From: Taeniopygia guttata
Taxonomy: Eukaryota; Chordata; Aves; Passeriformes; Estrildidae
Direction: 5' to 3'
DNA length: 64,000 nt
Assembly: GCF_048771995.1 (NCBI RefSeq)
Contig: NC_133030.1
Coordinates: 15,095,501 to 15,159,500, forward strand
Part shown: piece by piece, positions 38,810 through 52,200 of the stretch
Numbering within the stretch: the stretch's first letter is position 1
How the letters are laid out: the number at the start of each line of letters is the position of its first letter
Translations under genes and position numbers: made by a program
The notes under the pieces: model-generated
Told to the model about the DNA's origin: nothing
The model's database searches: none
Seen by the model: the letters and a program-made list of their open reading frames with translations, nothing else

Positions 38810-39185
38810 GATACCTGCTGGAGTGAGTCCAGAGGAGGACCACAAAGACTTTTACAGGAATGGAACACCTCTCCTGTTAGGAGAGGCTGAAAGAACTGGG
38901 ATTTTTCAGCCTGGAGGAGAGTAGGCTCTGGAGAGAACTTGGAGCAGCCTTCCAATACTGGAAGGGAGCCTAAAAGAGCTGGAGGGGGCCTTTTTACAAA
39001 GGCACATAGTACTAGGATGAGGGCTTTAAACTGAGGATAAATTTTAGATTAAATATTGGGATAAAATTCTTTACTGTGAGGGTGGTAAGACACCAGGAGA
39101 TGTTGCCCAGAGTTGTGGATGGCTCATCCCTGGAAGTGTTCAAGGCCAGGCTGGATGGGGCTCTGAGCAGCCTGGTCTACTGGAC
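38810..39185 (+). mobile_element. CR1 LINE, lacking its 3' terminus
   Basis: Clear CR1 blocks on the plus strand: GAGTCCAGAGGAGGACCACA, GAACACCTCTCCTGTTAGGA, GAGGCTGAAAGAACTGGGA, TTTTCAGCCTGGAGGAGAG, CATCCCTGGAAGTGTTCAAG, GCCAGGCTGGATGGGGCTCT, GAGCAGCCTGGTCTACTGG. The homology then stops, without the final ~80 bp and the octamer repeat. CR1 copies are normally cut at the 5' side, so loss of the 3' end points to a later deletion or insertion. Confidence 0.92.
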
Positions 39186-39199
39186 CCTCCAGAATTACA

Positions 39200-40423
39200 T
39201 GGTAGTAGCTGGCATTACTGCTGCCCTGAGAACCAGTAAATGTTTTTATATGTTATTTATTCTGCAGCACATGAAAGGTAAAATATAGCTCTGGAGTGCC
39301 CCAACCTTGGCACTCCTTATTCAGCTCCTGAACCTCAAAATTAAATTATTTTCCAGTGAAACTGCCTCTAAAATGCTAATTGCTAGAAATATGACCACTA
39401 ATTAGTTTGTTTCCATAATACTGCCAGCTATAGAAATTGGTGTGCCCATTGCATAAGGGGAGATTTTAGAGACTTTGATAAGATTTAAAAAACCCAAAAG
39501 ATGCCACGTGGCTGTTACAGTGGCCTGCTGCCTAAAATAATTTTGATGGGGTGTGGTTGAAAAGCTATCAAATCTGTTATGCCCTTCTTTAGCTCCTTAT
39601 TTTAAATATTTTCATAATGTAATCAATGATGATGGAAGCTCCACTTTTCTTGATATTTTGTATTTTAATGGGAAAATTTGTTAAAGATGCATTGTAAGAA
39701 AACTCATCTTGGCAAGAGGACTTACTGTGCTATGTGTAATGATTGATCTCCTCTATTTTTAATCTTGGAGAAAGCTGAATTACCTGGATAAATATGTCCT
39801 ACTTAGTGTGTTTCATATGCTCACTATCTAAAAGAAATGGAAGGAGCAGTCCCATACATCTTGCTTTCAAAGCAGGATTTTACCTTGTGGAGATCATAAA
39901 CGATTTTTTTTTAATGTTCAAGGAGATTAATAAAAAAAACAAACAGGAAGTGAATTAAAGAATTCCTCTGTATGCAGATAAATGGTACTGACTTCAGATT
40001 TGTTTTTTTCTTCCACCCTCAAGGGTCTACACAATAATATTCCTTGTCTGTAGTTTTCAGGATGGCCTATTTGACTGAGGTAGATCTTTATTTGTTTCTT
40101 CCTCTCCAGCACCCTGGATATTTCCAAGGTATAGATGTGTAAAACAAGACTAAAATGGGAAATATCCAGAAGAAAAAAATAATAGCACAAACTTGAGCTT
40201 ACATGAATAACTACATCAGATGTATGTGTATATATACACACACATGCCAAACCTCCATATGTATTATAATTTATACTTCAAAAATATTTAATGTAATAGA
40301 AAATTATAATGAATATATAATACATATTTTTACAGTTTTGAAGATAGACATGAAATATTAACAAAATATTTAAATAAACAGCTGATAATAAACGTGTATA
40401 TATATTTTTATGTGTGTGTATAG
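39200..40423. other. Noncoding, AT-rich DNA
   Basis: No gene, RNA or transposon recognised. From about 40200 it becomes very AT-rich, with short TATATA and ACACAC runs up to the next CR1 piece. Confidence 0.55.
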
Positions 40424-40552
40424 TCAAGGACAGGTTGGATGAGGTTGTGGACAACCTGATCTAGTGGAAGGTAACCCTACAGAAATCTGGAGCAGGGTTG
40501 GAACTAGGTGATCTTTAAGGTACCTTCCAAAACAAACTCTTTTATGATCTAT
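40424..40552 (+). mobile_element. CR1 LINE, short 3' end
   Basis: About 129 bp of the CR1 3' end: CAAGGACAGGTTGGATGAGG, ACAACCTGATCTAGTGGAAG, GCAGGGTTGGAACTAGGTGA, TCTTTAAGGTACCTTCCAAA, and a degenerate octamer TTTATGATCT. It overlaps in CR1 coordinates with the end of the 38810-39185 copy, so it is a separate insertion and not the missing tail of that copy. Confidence 0.9.
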
Positions 40553-42880
40553 TAGAAAGAATATTTTAAAATACAGATTTAAAATGAGATCCTCTCTGCA
40601 GAAAGCAGAGAGAAAAGAGGGGAAAAAATATGCTGTAAGAATAAAACCTCTCTGTGACTGAAAATTAATGCTTCACATTGTACTTGAAATGTAAGGCATA
40701 AACTATTCAGCAGAGCTTCCTCTCTAATTATTGGTTCTGCAAGAGCCACTGCCATGAATGAATGGCATAGCTAGTGCCTTTTCCCACCACTCCCTCCTAG
40801 TTTTAATTTTGCATTCTAGGAGTGTGGTCCATAGATCTGTGTATATGATCCCATGCTAGTACAACCCATTTTAATGCACCACTTGAAGGGCTCTTCATTA
40901 TTTTTGCTCCTGGTTTTATGGTTTCTTAGATTTGTGACACCCAGCTTAATTTCGAGTTGGCTCTTATAATTGCAATTAATTTGCTCCCATGTAAGTCTCA
41001 TAATGCAGAATGACACAGGATCTTGAGTCCTTAAATGGTTAGTGTGGAAAAACTTCTGATGGGCTGGATGTGTTGCTGAAGGACAGAATGTATGTATTTA
41101 CTTTCTGACCTCTCATATAAATGCTGTCAGAATTTTGCTCTTAATTTGATTTGTGGCATTCCATTAACAGTTATTCTGTGTATAGGAGAATAATAACTAA
41201 TGATTCCCAGACTCCCAGAATTGTAAAATAAGGGCAAGCGCTGTTTGGCAGAGAAGAGATTGTACTTTAGTACAGACAGGAACTGTTCATATTAATCAAG
41301 GGATATCTAGTCTGAAATGACTTTTAGCTAATAACTTCGTATTCTCAGGTTAACCATATTGCTCATAGGTAACATGCTCTTTTAATTCAGGTGATTATTA
41401 ATAGTCAGAGGCTAGATGTGTGGATTTCTGTCTCTTTCAGAAAAAGAGAAATTATGCTCTTGATTGACCTCATTTTAAGATATTTTTAGTGTTGAAATTA
41501 TGATGTTAGGGGTTAGAAAGGGCATGGTGGAAGTTCACAGATTTGCCTTTTGTTTTCAGCCTTTGCAAGAGTGAACGTGTGTGACATGAATGAGCTCAAA
41601 AATGTGAATTTAATTGTCTGAAGTTTCAGAGCTTAATTATAAAGGACATCATTTTGTGATAGAGAACTTTAGGGCCATCAGTAGAAGAAGAAAATGAGTA
41701 AGACTGAGTTTACCTGGAAAACATGCTGTTACCATGATACTTTTGGGGGTGGATGCTGCTCCTAAAAGAATCCTTATGCTAAAACCCTCCTTATATCTAG
41801 TTTGGTAAATATAAGGTAACACGTTGAATGATGGAGAAGAAATTTAAATTGGGAGATTCTACAAGTTGCAATTTGCTTTCCTAGCAGAAATAACATGTTT
41901 TGCATGGTGCTGAAAAGCACTGTGGCTCTCTAGAAGCTGCTCTCTATTGCTAAACAGGCTGGAGTAACAGGAGGATCCCAGCATGGAGTTCTTGTAAGGC
42001 AGGAGGGGTTTGTCCTGGAGCAATGGGATAACAGCTGCCTGCTGTACCTCTCTGCTAATGAGATGCTGCACAGGTTTCCCCTGTGCTGGTAAGCCTGGTC
42101 TGAGTTGGGATGAGACTTCTCCTCCTCTATTTTACAGGTGGGCTGTTTGATAGTTTTTTGAGATGTTTTTAGTTCTCTGTCAGTTGCTGGCAATGCCTGG
42201 TGCCTGTCTGTGAGCAAGATCTCTCTTCCTGCTTATGTGGTTTTGGGGATTTTAGCCATTAAAGTCATGCCCTTTGCTGGCACTTTGCTGATTTCTGAGA
42301 GCAATGCTTTCGTGCTTTTTCAGGTGTGATGCTTTATTCTCTCCTGAACTCCTGTTCTCTGAAAAAAGCTTTTGGCTGATTGTATTGGATGGGATTGAAA
42401 TGTAGTTTGTGCTGTGCTTATATACATCTATTCCTTGAGGAAATAACATCTCAAAACCTAATTCAGTGTTGAAATTACAAAGAAAAAAATGCAGGACACC
42501 AGAGCCTGCTGCCTTGAATACATGTAATTCCACATGCATGTGCTGCTACCTACCAGAGGAGCCAAATTGTAAGTCAGCATTTACATTGTGATACAAGGCT
42601 GTGTGCAGATGTAAAGCCCTGTATAAAAGGCTTCATAATAGTCCAGGAATAGAACTTTATCATTTCAGTGTGTCACTAAGGCTTCTACCAAAATGACCAG
42701 TATTGCAAACTACAAGCAGTGGTTTTTTTGGCTTGTTTTGATTTGGTTTTTTTGTATAAATTTACCTGCACAGCAACTCCAATGAGCTGTGGGCCTAATC
42801 ATTGGTCATGGAAAGAAATATTTTCAGTGGAAAAAGAAAATTAGTCTCTCCTACAGAAGTCTACTGATGTTATCTATTAT

Positions 42881-42898
42881 TATATATATATATATATA
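42881..42898. repeat. (TA)9 microsatellite
   Basis: Nine uninterrupted TA units, preceded by an ATTAT stretch. Confidence 0.9.
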
Positions 42899-45302
42899 CT
42901 TAACAAAAGTGAGCGCATGAGTAACATCTCCACAGTCAGCTGGAGCAGAGGACTTTGCTTTTAGGAGCACTGGCTAGAGCTCATTGTGTTGTGGACTCAA
43001 ATAAAACACAGAATCAACCAAAGAGAAGGACTCATCAGCTCTCTCCTAGCCTTTGCTAGGAAGTACATTTGTCTTGGTCTTACCTGGAAAGGAGAATGAG
43101 CACTGGAAACTGAGCAATATCTGCCATGGAGCTCTGTAATTGCCAGCAGGTGGAGGAGGCACTCCAAGCAGGACCAGAAGCCATTTCACAAATCACTGGT
43201 GTTCCAACCTCTGTTGTGGTCTTGGGGGTACAGTGGATCCTCTGGCAAAGTGCCAGGGGAGAGAATTTCCTCATCTTGCATACATTAATTTGGGATTAAA
43301 GATCTGAGCTAATATCTAATCATAGTCTTGAGCCAGACAGTTTGGTTAAGATATTCTTTTGGCATTTTGTTATTGTTCCTGGAGCATAAGCAACCTCTAA
43401 GTAGGAGTTGATAATGTTTTTAAAGGCTCTCAGACATAATATAAAAGTGTGCTTTGTGGGAAGACAGCATATAAAAACTTGTATTTTTGTCAGGTTTCTA
43501 ATTTATGAGGAACAAGGACATGCAATAATCTAATTTATGTCTGTGTACATTAAGTCACTGATTGCAAGAATTGGCATACAAGCAGGTGCTTTGATTTGTA
43601 TGTGCAGAAATTGGTAGCAGGCTGAGGTAATGGTGAAGTAGATGTAGCTTGCCAGAGGAAGCTGAAGCTTTAGATTTGATTTAGTGTTGGTAACATGAGA
43701 AGGTAAATCCAGGTCTAATGCTGAGCAGAAAGATATGCGTAGTGTCCATGAAATCTGTAATTCTGCAGGCTAAAATATTGGGGTTTTTTAATCCTTTAAA
43801 TGACAAGATATAGGGGGGGAAATTAATTTTGGAGATTAAGGTTTTATGTGGATGTGTTCTGCTTTAACGATATCTCCTCCAAATGAAGACAGTGGTTATT
43901 GTGATATTTGGCTGTTTCCAGTAAATGTGATTGTACAATTGTCTGTATCTTGTAATCTTAAATGTCTTTAAAAAAGAGAAAATATTCTACTAGTGGAAAT
44001 GAAGATAGCTCATTTATTCAATTTGTTAGTGAAATCTGTATATCATGCACTAAATGCTTTAAAATCCCCCTCCCCCTGCCCCTCAAAATAAGCTTGTTTT
44101 TCAAATCTTAGTGTGTCACAGGAGAATACATACTAATATTTTCATACTTGGGCATATGAACCTCCAGTCAAAACCTATGGAATATCTGCAATTTTTTTAA
44201 ACCAGAGACTTCAGTACCAATTAAACTATTAATGTGGTTTTGTTGGTGTTGGTTTTGGCTTTTTTTTTTTTAGTAGATTCTTCTCTTATATTTCAATCTT
44301 AGACCATGCATCTGAAGAAAGTTTAAATTAAGTTTGTTATTTCCAGGAAAACCTAGGATGTAAGGAGGAACACAGGATGACACCATCACCAGAGCAATCT
44401 GCTGCTAAGAGTGGACAGACAGAGCATGTGAACCCATTATGTTGGTTATAATACTTTTATGTGCTCAAGGACGTGTTTGGGAGTTCTTGGGGAAAAAACA
44501 AGGATATGCATTAGTAATGAGATCAGTTTGCTAGGAAAGGGAGTGAGGACCACTCTGTGGCAATTAAGAGCAATTTGGGGTGGCAAAGATCTTGAATGCT
44601 GGCTGACTCAGCTCCACAATGCAGCCAATAACCAAATAGCAGAATTCCACAAGCAGCTACATCAAAAACACTCTGCCTCAGCTGGTGACACAAACAACAG
44701 TAATTTCCTGCGTAAAGTATTTCCTCTAGGAGTGAGATCCATTGATCCCAATTTTTTTTTCACATCGAAGAAAGCATAATTTTCCCACTGTTCCTGTCTC
44801 CCTGTCCAAACGTATCCATTTCCCCCTTCTTCCTGAGTCATGGATAAATCTTTTCCTTCAAATATTTTACCTTAGTTTTCTTTTAGCCATGTGTGTGAGT
44901 GAAAATGACTTCACCTTTTTTGTAGAATAAATCTTCTATGATTTTTGCTGTGAATATGCTTTGACCTATAGTAGGTAGTGCTCTAATGTAAGAGAGGCTA
45001 ATTAAAGGAAGAGGGGGAAAGGAGCAGAACTCTTCCTTTTGTGAAAATGAGGAGTCCTTCCTCTCCTTTCTTGTTTTTTTTTTTTTTGTTTTTTTTTTTA
45101 ATTTTTTCCTAGTGCAATAAAGCTTGGCTCCATCTCTTGGTCAGTAGGTAGAAAAGGAAATCATGGAAGAGAAAAATATGTGCAGCCTCGCACAGCAACA
45201 ACATTTAAAATGTACTAAAAAATGAAAATGTCTCACATGGGAGGGCCAAATACTTCAGTAACTTAGGACCTTTCTGTAAATGTAGTACTTAACAATCCTG
45301 AA

Positions 45303-45350
45303 ATCATACTGCAGAATAATTAGGGCTGGAAGGGGCCTCACTTTCAATCT
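45303..45350 (-). mobile_element. Possible CR1 remnant, minus strand
   Basis: AATCATACTGCAGAATAATT then AGGGCTGGAAGGGGCCTCAC resembles the reversed CR1 3' end (octamer, then GGTTGGAAGGGACCT). Only about 45 bp match and the copy is diverged. Confidence 0.45.
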
Positions 45351-45593
45351 TTTTCATAATGACATGAAGAATTACTATAATACTCATTAAATTTTCTCTA
45401 GCATCCAAGTTAATATAAAATAAATGAGGGTAAATAATACCTCAGTACTAACTCAGAAATGCTCAACCCAGATGGCTCTGACCTGTGCAGTAGTCCAGGA
45501 TCTTCAGAAATATGCAAACCCTACGTTGTTTATGCTGTGAAATGTACTTAATGGCCTTGGTTAACTGCTGGAGTGGTAGGAAAGGAGACTTTT

Positions 45594-46212
45594 TGTCGGA
45601 ATCTGTGGTATTGATGATTCCGAGATTGTAGAAAGTCTCTGTCGTTCAGCCCCGTTGCCAAAGAAGAAGCCATAATTCCTCTGTGCTGGTTTCAAGGTTG
45701 TTTTTTCTGTTTATCTCCAACATGTTCTGCTGCCCTGCCGCAGGTCTGTCCTGCAGGGCAGCGTGTGGGGCTCTGCCCTCAGTGGGATGTTACAAACATT
45801 ATATACCAGAAACTACCTGTGCTATATTTACAATAATGTGCCAATATCTGTCACCTACATTGAACAGTGTGTCCCCAGCCTAAACCAACAGAAAAATGGC
45901 AACATTACAGTGAAACATGGAGGGCATGAAGAAGAAGAAAAAGGACAAAACACACCCAATTTCCTCCATCTTGTCCCCTTTGGACCCCTAATCTAGAATC
46001 CTAAAATTTTACTTTTGCACCCGTGCCACACTTAATTATTACTTGTATCAAACACTCAGAGCTTGTAATTCATCCTGTAAGATTGAAAACTCCTCTCCAT
46101 GAACAGAGATCACAGACAGTGTCTCTCGGGGCTCTGTCCAGGGGGGGTTCCTGACCCCTGCCAGGGTCCCAGGCCCTCCAGGGCAGCCAGAGGGATGCCC
46201 TGGATTCTTACA
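45594..46212 (-). mobile_element. Solo LTR of endogenous retrovirus, copy 2 (619 bp)
   Basis: Same family, orientation and length (619 bp) as the LTR at 7397-8015. It is flanked by its own perfect 6-bp duplication ACTTTT (45588-45593 and 46213-46218), so it is an independent insertion and not part of one 38-kb provirus. About 34 differences in 619 bp separate the copies by eye. The minus-strand TATATAA (45799-45805) is kept, but the AATAAA of copy 1 is AAAAAA here (45701-45706). The ORFs at 45683-45996 are LTR shadows. There is no internal retroviral region. Confidence 0.94.
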
Positions 46213-46218
46213 ACTTTT

Positions 46219-49200
46219 TATTTGTTTTAATGAGCTCTCTCCACAGAAAAGCAGGAAAAGGCCATGCCAGCCTGGGCTGAAGATGCCTGAGTTTTCCTAG
46301 GTTTACTAAATGACTGTTTTCTTTCTAGATTCCAGCCTATGGAGAAGTGCACATAAGAACAGGATAAATATGGCTTTTAAGGGCGAGGACCACTTAGATT
46401 CCCTTTCCTTACCAGTTCAGCGGTAAGTGGTGCACTCTATCATCCAGATTTGAGTGATTAAATGGTTTTGAGGCAGCAGCTGCAGTTTCTTCTGAGGCTC
46501 TGAAGATACTTAAAGGCTCATTTTTAAACCCAGGTATTATTCCTACGGAATTTGTAGAATGAACATGGAAATTTGAGATATATTTCTTAAGGCATTTGGA
46601 AATTTGTATACCTGGAGTGTGGTAAATCATGGCAGTGTTTCTGCAGCCATCATTTTAAATGGATAGCCATGTTTGCAGTAGCACTGTGACTATGCTGACT
46701 GGACTGCTTCTTAGTCATGATGGAAATGGCTGGAACCCTCTGCACTCTGTGAAGACTGCTGAAAGCTATAAATAAGAATTTATTTAGCATGGTTGACTTT
46801 GTTTTATGTTTTGAGAAAGAGCTGGACTCAGCAGGGCAATTCTCTATAGCGAAATTTAAAAATAGATAAATAAGTACTCTCCCTCACCCACAATAAAATA
46901 TAAAGCTCCTAATTTTTTTAAAATTTGTTTTTATTTTGAGAAATAATATTTTTTTTTTTCCACTGCAGATTAGGGTTATTTCAGATAAAGTCCCTGTAAG
47001 AAACAGGCAGACTGAAGTTATCAGTGGTAAGAAAAGTGAAGGCCCACAGAACGCTGGAACTGAAAATAAGGAAAGGTGTTTTTATGCTAAGAATTCAGCA
47101 GAAAGGGCACAGAATGGACTAGATAAATTTCAGGAATTGTACAAAATGTTCTTTTTGATTGTTAAAAACATTAGCTTTTCCAAATAAATTGAATTTTTTA
47201 AAAAAATAACAAGATTCAAATATCTTGAATTCTTTATTGTTCTTGTATCCAAGGCTAGGATTTGTGACTGTCTCAGGATTCCAGTTCATGTTCCTTCTCT
47301 CTGTGAGAGGGGCTTGAATTAACTTCTTGGGTCCTGTGAACAGGTGAAAGGTATCTCAAATCCAGCTGAGGTAAATCCTGTGTAGGACCACAACCATGCC
47401 TTGATTCATGTTGAGGTCATAATCTTTCATGTGTAAAAACAGGCAGGTCCCTCAGGAAGAATATCAGTCTCCATAGGAAAAGTGTACCATAAATATGCAA
47501 ACAGATTCCAAGTGTTTCCACAGTGGTCACTGGAGTCAGCAGTTATTTTGGCTGTATAAGGAATTTAAAACTGGGGTCTTAAACTAAGTCTCAGTTCTTC
47601 ATGAATTGTTGTTTACACACTTTCCTTAGATTTTATGGGAAATCACAACTTGTGCTGGAGTCCCTGGAGTACTAAGTCATGGTGTTAATGGTTTCCTAAC
47701 ACACTGTCAGGGCTGCTGTCTCTAATTGATATCTAGACTGCTATGGATACAGTATTTAAAGCTATGCAGTGTCCTGAGGAAAAACAAATTATTGTTACAG
47801 AAACTTTTTTTTCTATTTCAATGAGTTAATGATGTAAGTGATGATTTTGTCTCTTAGGAGAGAAAACAGTTGGAACTAGATCACTTTTATAAAGGGGTAA
47901 TTTACTTACTCTCCAAAAGCTGTGTTCCCAAGTAAAGCACCTTACAGGATCATAAAAATTCTGTTTTCATCAGTGAGGGACAGTTCACTATAGCATGTGA
48001 GGTGTGTGTGTATTCCTTAGAGACACACATAGCCCCATTCTGAAATAGCTACTCAAACCTTTCCAGGATTCTGTGAATTGATTAAAATAACTTGCTGGTT
48101 TTCAGGTAGAAAACTAAAGCTATTTCCAGAACTCCAGGAGCATCCATGAAGGGCTGGGCACAATGTTTGTTTGTTTTTTTTTTTTTTTTTCACAACACTG
48201 TTCAGTACTTTGCTGTGTGCCCAGTAGGGATAGAAGTACTACTTGAAATGATACAGAAACTTTTATGGAAATAGAAGGAAAAAATAATTGTCTGTATTTG
48301 GTATTAATTGGCATTTAGATAATGTTTGTTGAAAGATGTGACTTGAAACAGAAGCAAGAAAAATTCAGGATTTTATACTGCAGGAACTGCATTAATTCTT
48401 CTTGTTTCTCTGCCTAATCAGGATGACTAATTTGTTGAACTTTATGGAACATATGGACATATGAGATGAAAAACAGATAGGTCTGTTGTCCCAAAAGTGA
48501 ATATTGTTTAAAAAAACAAGAAAAAAGGGGAAAAAATGACCTCTTAATAAAGTAAGAGGATTTCTACCTGATTAGGAGCTGAATAATTTCAGGGATCATT
48601 CACATCACATTTTGCTTCTACTTTTAGAGTTCACATGGCCTCTATACAGCTGAAAATAGGTATTTTGAGGGTTAAGACATGTGCAGAACCCTTCAGTATG
48701 TTTAATATTGTGTTCTTATGGGGCTGTTAGGAAAAGAATGGATCCATCCATTGGTCTCTCTCTGCAGAGTGTCTAAAATGTCTCAATACTCAATATATGA
48801 TGCCGTGCTCTGAATCAAAGGCAGTGACATTTGGTTATCCTGTCATAGAAGGTGAATTCTGACTAAAATGGCATCTGTATTTTTTCCTTGATCTTGCCAA
48901 TGATGTCATGCCCCTTGTATTCTGTAGGTGATTGGAATCTGCAGGTTTTGATGCCATTGTTTTCCTGGCCCTGAATTCTGAGCACTGAGTTGTTTGGTTG
49001 CATGGCAGCTCATTGAAATGTTTGATGTTTCTTTATCTTCCTGTTTTCTTAGATATGAATCCCCAAGTGAAGGATTTCTAGGGATGTGAATTCTGTGAAT
49101 AAACACAAAGGTTGTTCTCTTTTTTCTCCTTCTGGTCTATTTTTTCTTTAAACCACCTTAGTTCTTCTTAACTTTCTATTTCCAATCAGTGTGGCTTCTG

Positions 49201-52200
49201 TAGTTTGTAGCTACATCTCTGAGTGCTTGTTCTCACAAGATTTCTCTTTTTTTTTTTTTTTAATAACACTTCTTTTAGTCTTCATTTATAAGACTGTGCT
49301 CCAGATATAATTAATCATGAAATTGTGTTTAAATAAAAGTACTTTAGATACTTTGTCTGATCAGGGACATCTTCTGTAAGTGCTGAATTCCTTCTGTTTC
49401 AATTTCCTACAGTGTTTGCTGCTGATAACGAAGGGTTTGTTCTGTATTTCTGGCTTTTTCCACCTGTGTCTGCAAACTGAACTTCCTGTCTAACAAGAAC
49501 TCCATGAAAAGAAGAAAATAACATTATATTTCTGGTTTGTGTATTGTACAAGATACTTGCTGTGCATAGATCTTGCCCTTTTACTTAGAATCCTACATTT
49601 CCTATGATCAGTTTTATTTGGATTATGTGAAGAACTTTATTGTTGTGGCTCCTTGAAAGTTGTCAGATAAAGACTGGAAGAAACTCTACAAGAAAAAAAA
49701 GCAAGTTATTTGTAATATAGGAGCTAGAGCAGAAAATTTTCAGGAGTTCCAAGTCCAGTGTTCTTACTTGGCTCTATGAATTGTTGCTTTGGGTTTTTAA
49801 AAACCATTTGAGAATTGAAGACTTGCTGGGGAATTGAAAATGTGTTTTGAAAAACTTCCTTTTGCAGCAGGCTTTAGGAACAGATTATGACAGGAGACAG
49901 GAGGGTGCTTTGCTAATAATGCAATAAAATTACCTTCTAGTGACAAGAAATAAAATCAATTATTGCATAGCTCAAGGCACTAATGATACCTCATTTAATG
50001 ATCTTGTATTCCTTTCCTTTCACTCAGTTTACCCTACAAGAATTCAGCAAAAAATTTTATAGCTTCAGAAATGGAGTTCGCCTTACTATGAAGCATTTTT
50101 GACTTTAGTGATTTATATTGTACCTGTAACCAAACTGAAAGCTGAGTTGTTTGCATGGAGTTTTGATGATGGTTGTAAAACAGATTTGTGAATCTGTATG
50201 GTTCTTCTGGGAAGGATTTTCAGACATGCTAGCTGACTAAGTCCAAAGGGTGATGTTAGTAAAGCAGCAAGTATTGATTTGCTATCATTTGGAGGCATTC
50301 ATGAGGAATGTGAACTCAACAAAATTTTTTCTTTTCCTTTGAATTCATGGGTAAAATATCTCTTTTCCTCTAGTCAGGATGTTAAAGTGTAGGTCAGCAG
50401 TTTAGCTAGCAAGCAGAAAAAATAATTGCAATTCACTTGTACATTGCGCATTTTTGGTGTCTGTAAGTCTGCCAGAATTCCAGATATTTCCTAACCTTTT
50501 CCTTCCGACAGTTCTATCATTAAATCTTTATATTTAGTTATATAATGTTCTGTAGAATTATGTTATGCTACTTCCCAGAGCTATGCTGTAAAATACTGCA
50601 TGTTGAACTGTAGAAGTCACAAGAGAATTTTAGCTTTTAACCTAAGAGATTTGAGTTTGTCCACTATAATAATTGTCATGTTACGGTGACTTTAAAATGT
50701 GAAAAAATTGATGAATTTAAACAATTTGTCTGACTGGCCTCACTAGACCTTTCCTTCATTAACTTGGTATTTCATATTTGTGGATTGCTGTAAGTTGGAA
50801 AATACTTTTAAAAGATCAAGGACCATCATTCATCCTTAAAGACAATTAAGAATTTATTCCAAATCCCTTGTAAGGGTCAGTAACTTTTCATAGCATGTGG
50901 CACACGAGCACTGTAAAGAGCTCAAGGCAATGCTGGTGTAGCTTTATTATGGAAGAAGTTCTGCCTATTATTTTGAGAATGGATACTTTTGAAATGTGGG
51001 ATTTTATTAAGGAGGCTCTTCTCTTTTTGTATCTTGGAGAAAAAGCAGTTGCTGTCTGCACACTGAATATCTTGAGTTTGGGCTTTGGTGTTCTTTTCAG
51101 AAATTAATTTTAATGAACCCATTAATTAATGTCTTTGAAATCACAGTGACAGAGCTGTGCCTGAGTGTTAGGTTACCTTATTTGCCAGATATGGATGATA
51201 GGTTCTGATTGCATCTTCACAAGTGTTGCATGAAGTTTTTTTTTTTTGTGGCACCAAGATAGTAATCCTGTCAACTTTATATTCTCTGTCTTGTTCTTCT
51301 ATGGTTTATGGCTTTGACACCATGGTTTGTGTTTCTCTGCTTTCACTGATGTTAGTGAAACAAAAAAAAATTTCAAACAATTCAGTTGTTTGTGGTATTT
51401 GTTTACATGGATTCAAATCTTTATCATAGTTATTTTTCTGCAGCACATTTCAGAACAGATGCTGAGCAGGTTAAACCTCTGCCAGTGCTCCTGTTGGAGT
51501 TCTCTGTTTTCAGAAGACAGGCTTGCTGGTTATTTCTGTGTAAAATTAAAGACTTTACCTTGAGCATCAGAGCCTTTTTTCTGGTTTGTTGTTCTAACAA
51601 TGTGAATGATGCATTGACACAAATACCCTGATTTCCTTTAGTCTACCAAATATTTTTATTGCAGTTTGAAACTTTTCTGCTTTGTGAAGCCTTCTAACCA
51701 GGTAGAGGGATTCTTAGAAGTTTAGGATATTTTAAATGTGCTATGAGAACCTCATGGAATTTTTAAAATTGTAAAGTAATTTTATTCATACTGTCATGTT
51801 AGTACTTTTACTCAGAATTTTATTTTGCCATTTTCTATTATGATAATGGTTTATACTTTATATTTCACTTAGTATTTACAGTATTCATTTTTAGTTCACA
51901 GATGGTGTCCCATAGATTCTCTCTCTCTCAAAAAAAAAAAAAAAAAAGAGTGGGGGGGCAAAAGTCAAAACCTGAATCTGTTTAATTTTGGGGCAGTGTT
52001 AAGTGAAGTACATAGGTATCTTATTTGCCATGCATCATTTGAAAAAAACCTCCTAAAATCCTATCCCTCTTTTGGTTGAGTTGCTATGCAGTCATGTTAT
52101 GCTTTTACATCATAGTATTTCAGCAATGGGTAGCTTCTAGAAACCACAGTGTTGACTTCTGCATTGTCTTTGTGAGCTTCCTGGTGTTAAATAATCCTGA

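Larger units (their letters stand above)
40553..45587. other. Noncoding DNA, no gene recognised
   Basis: About 5 kb without a supported exon. It holds a (TA)9 microsatellite (42881-42898), T-rich runs near 45075-45107, and a possible short CR1 remnant (45303-45350). Confidence 0.55.

Noticed and set aside
7397..46212. One 38-kb provirus bounded by the two LTRs
   Set aside because: Each LTR has its own perfect target duplication, and no retroviral internal sequence lies between them.
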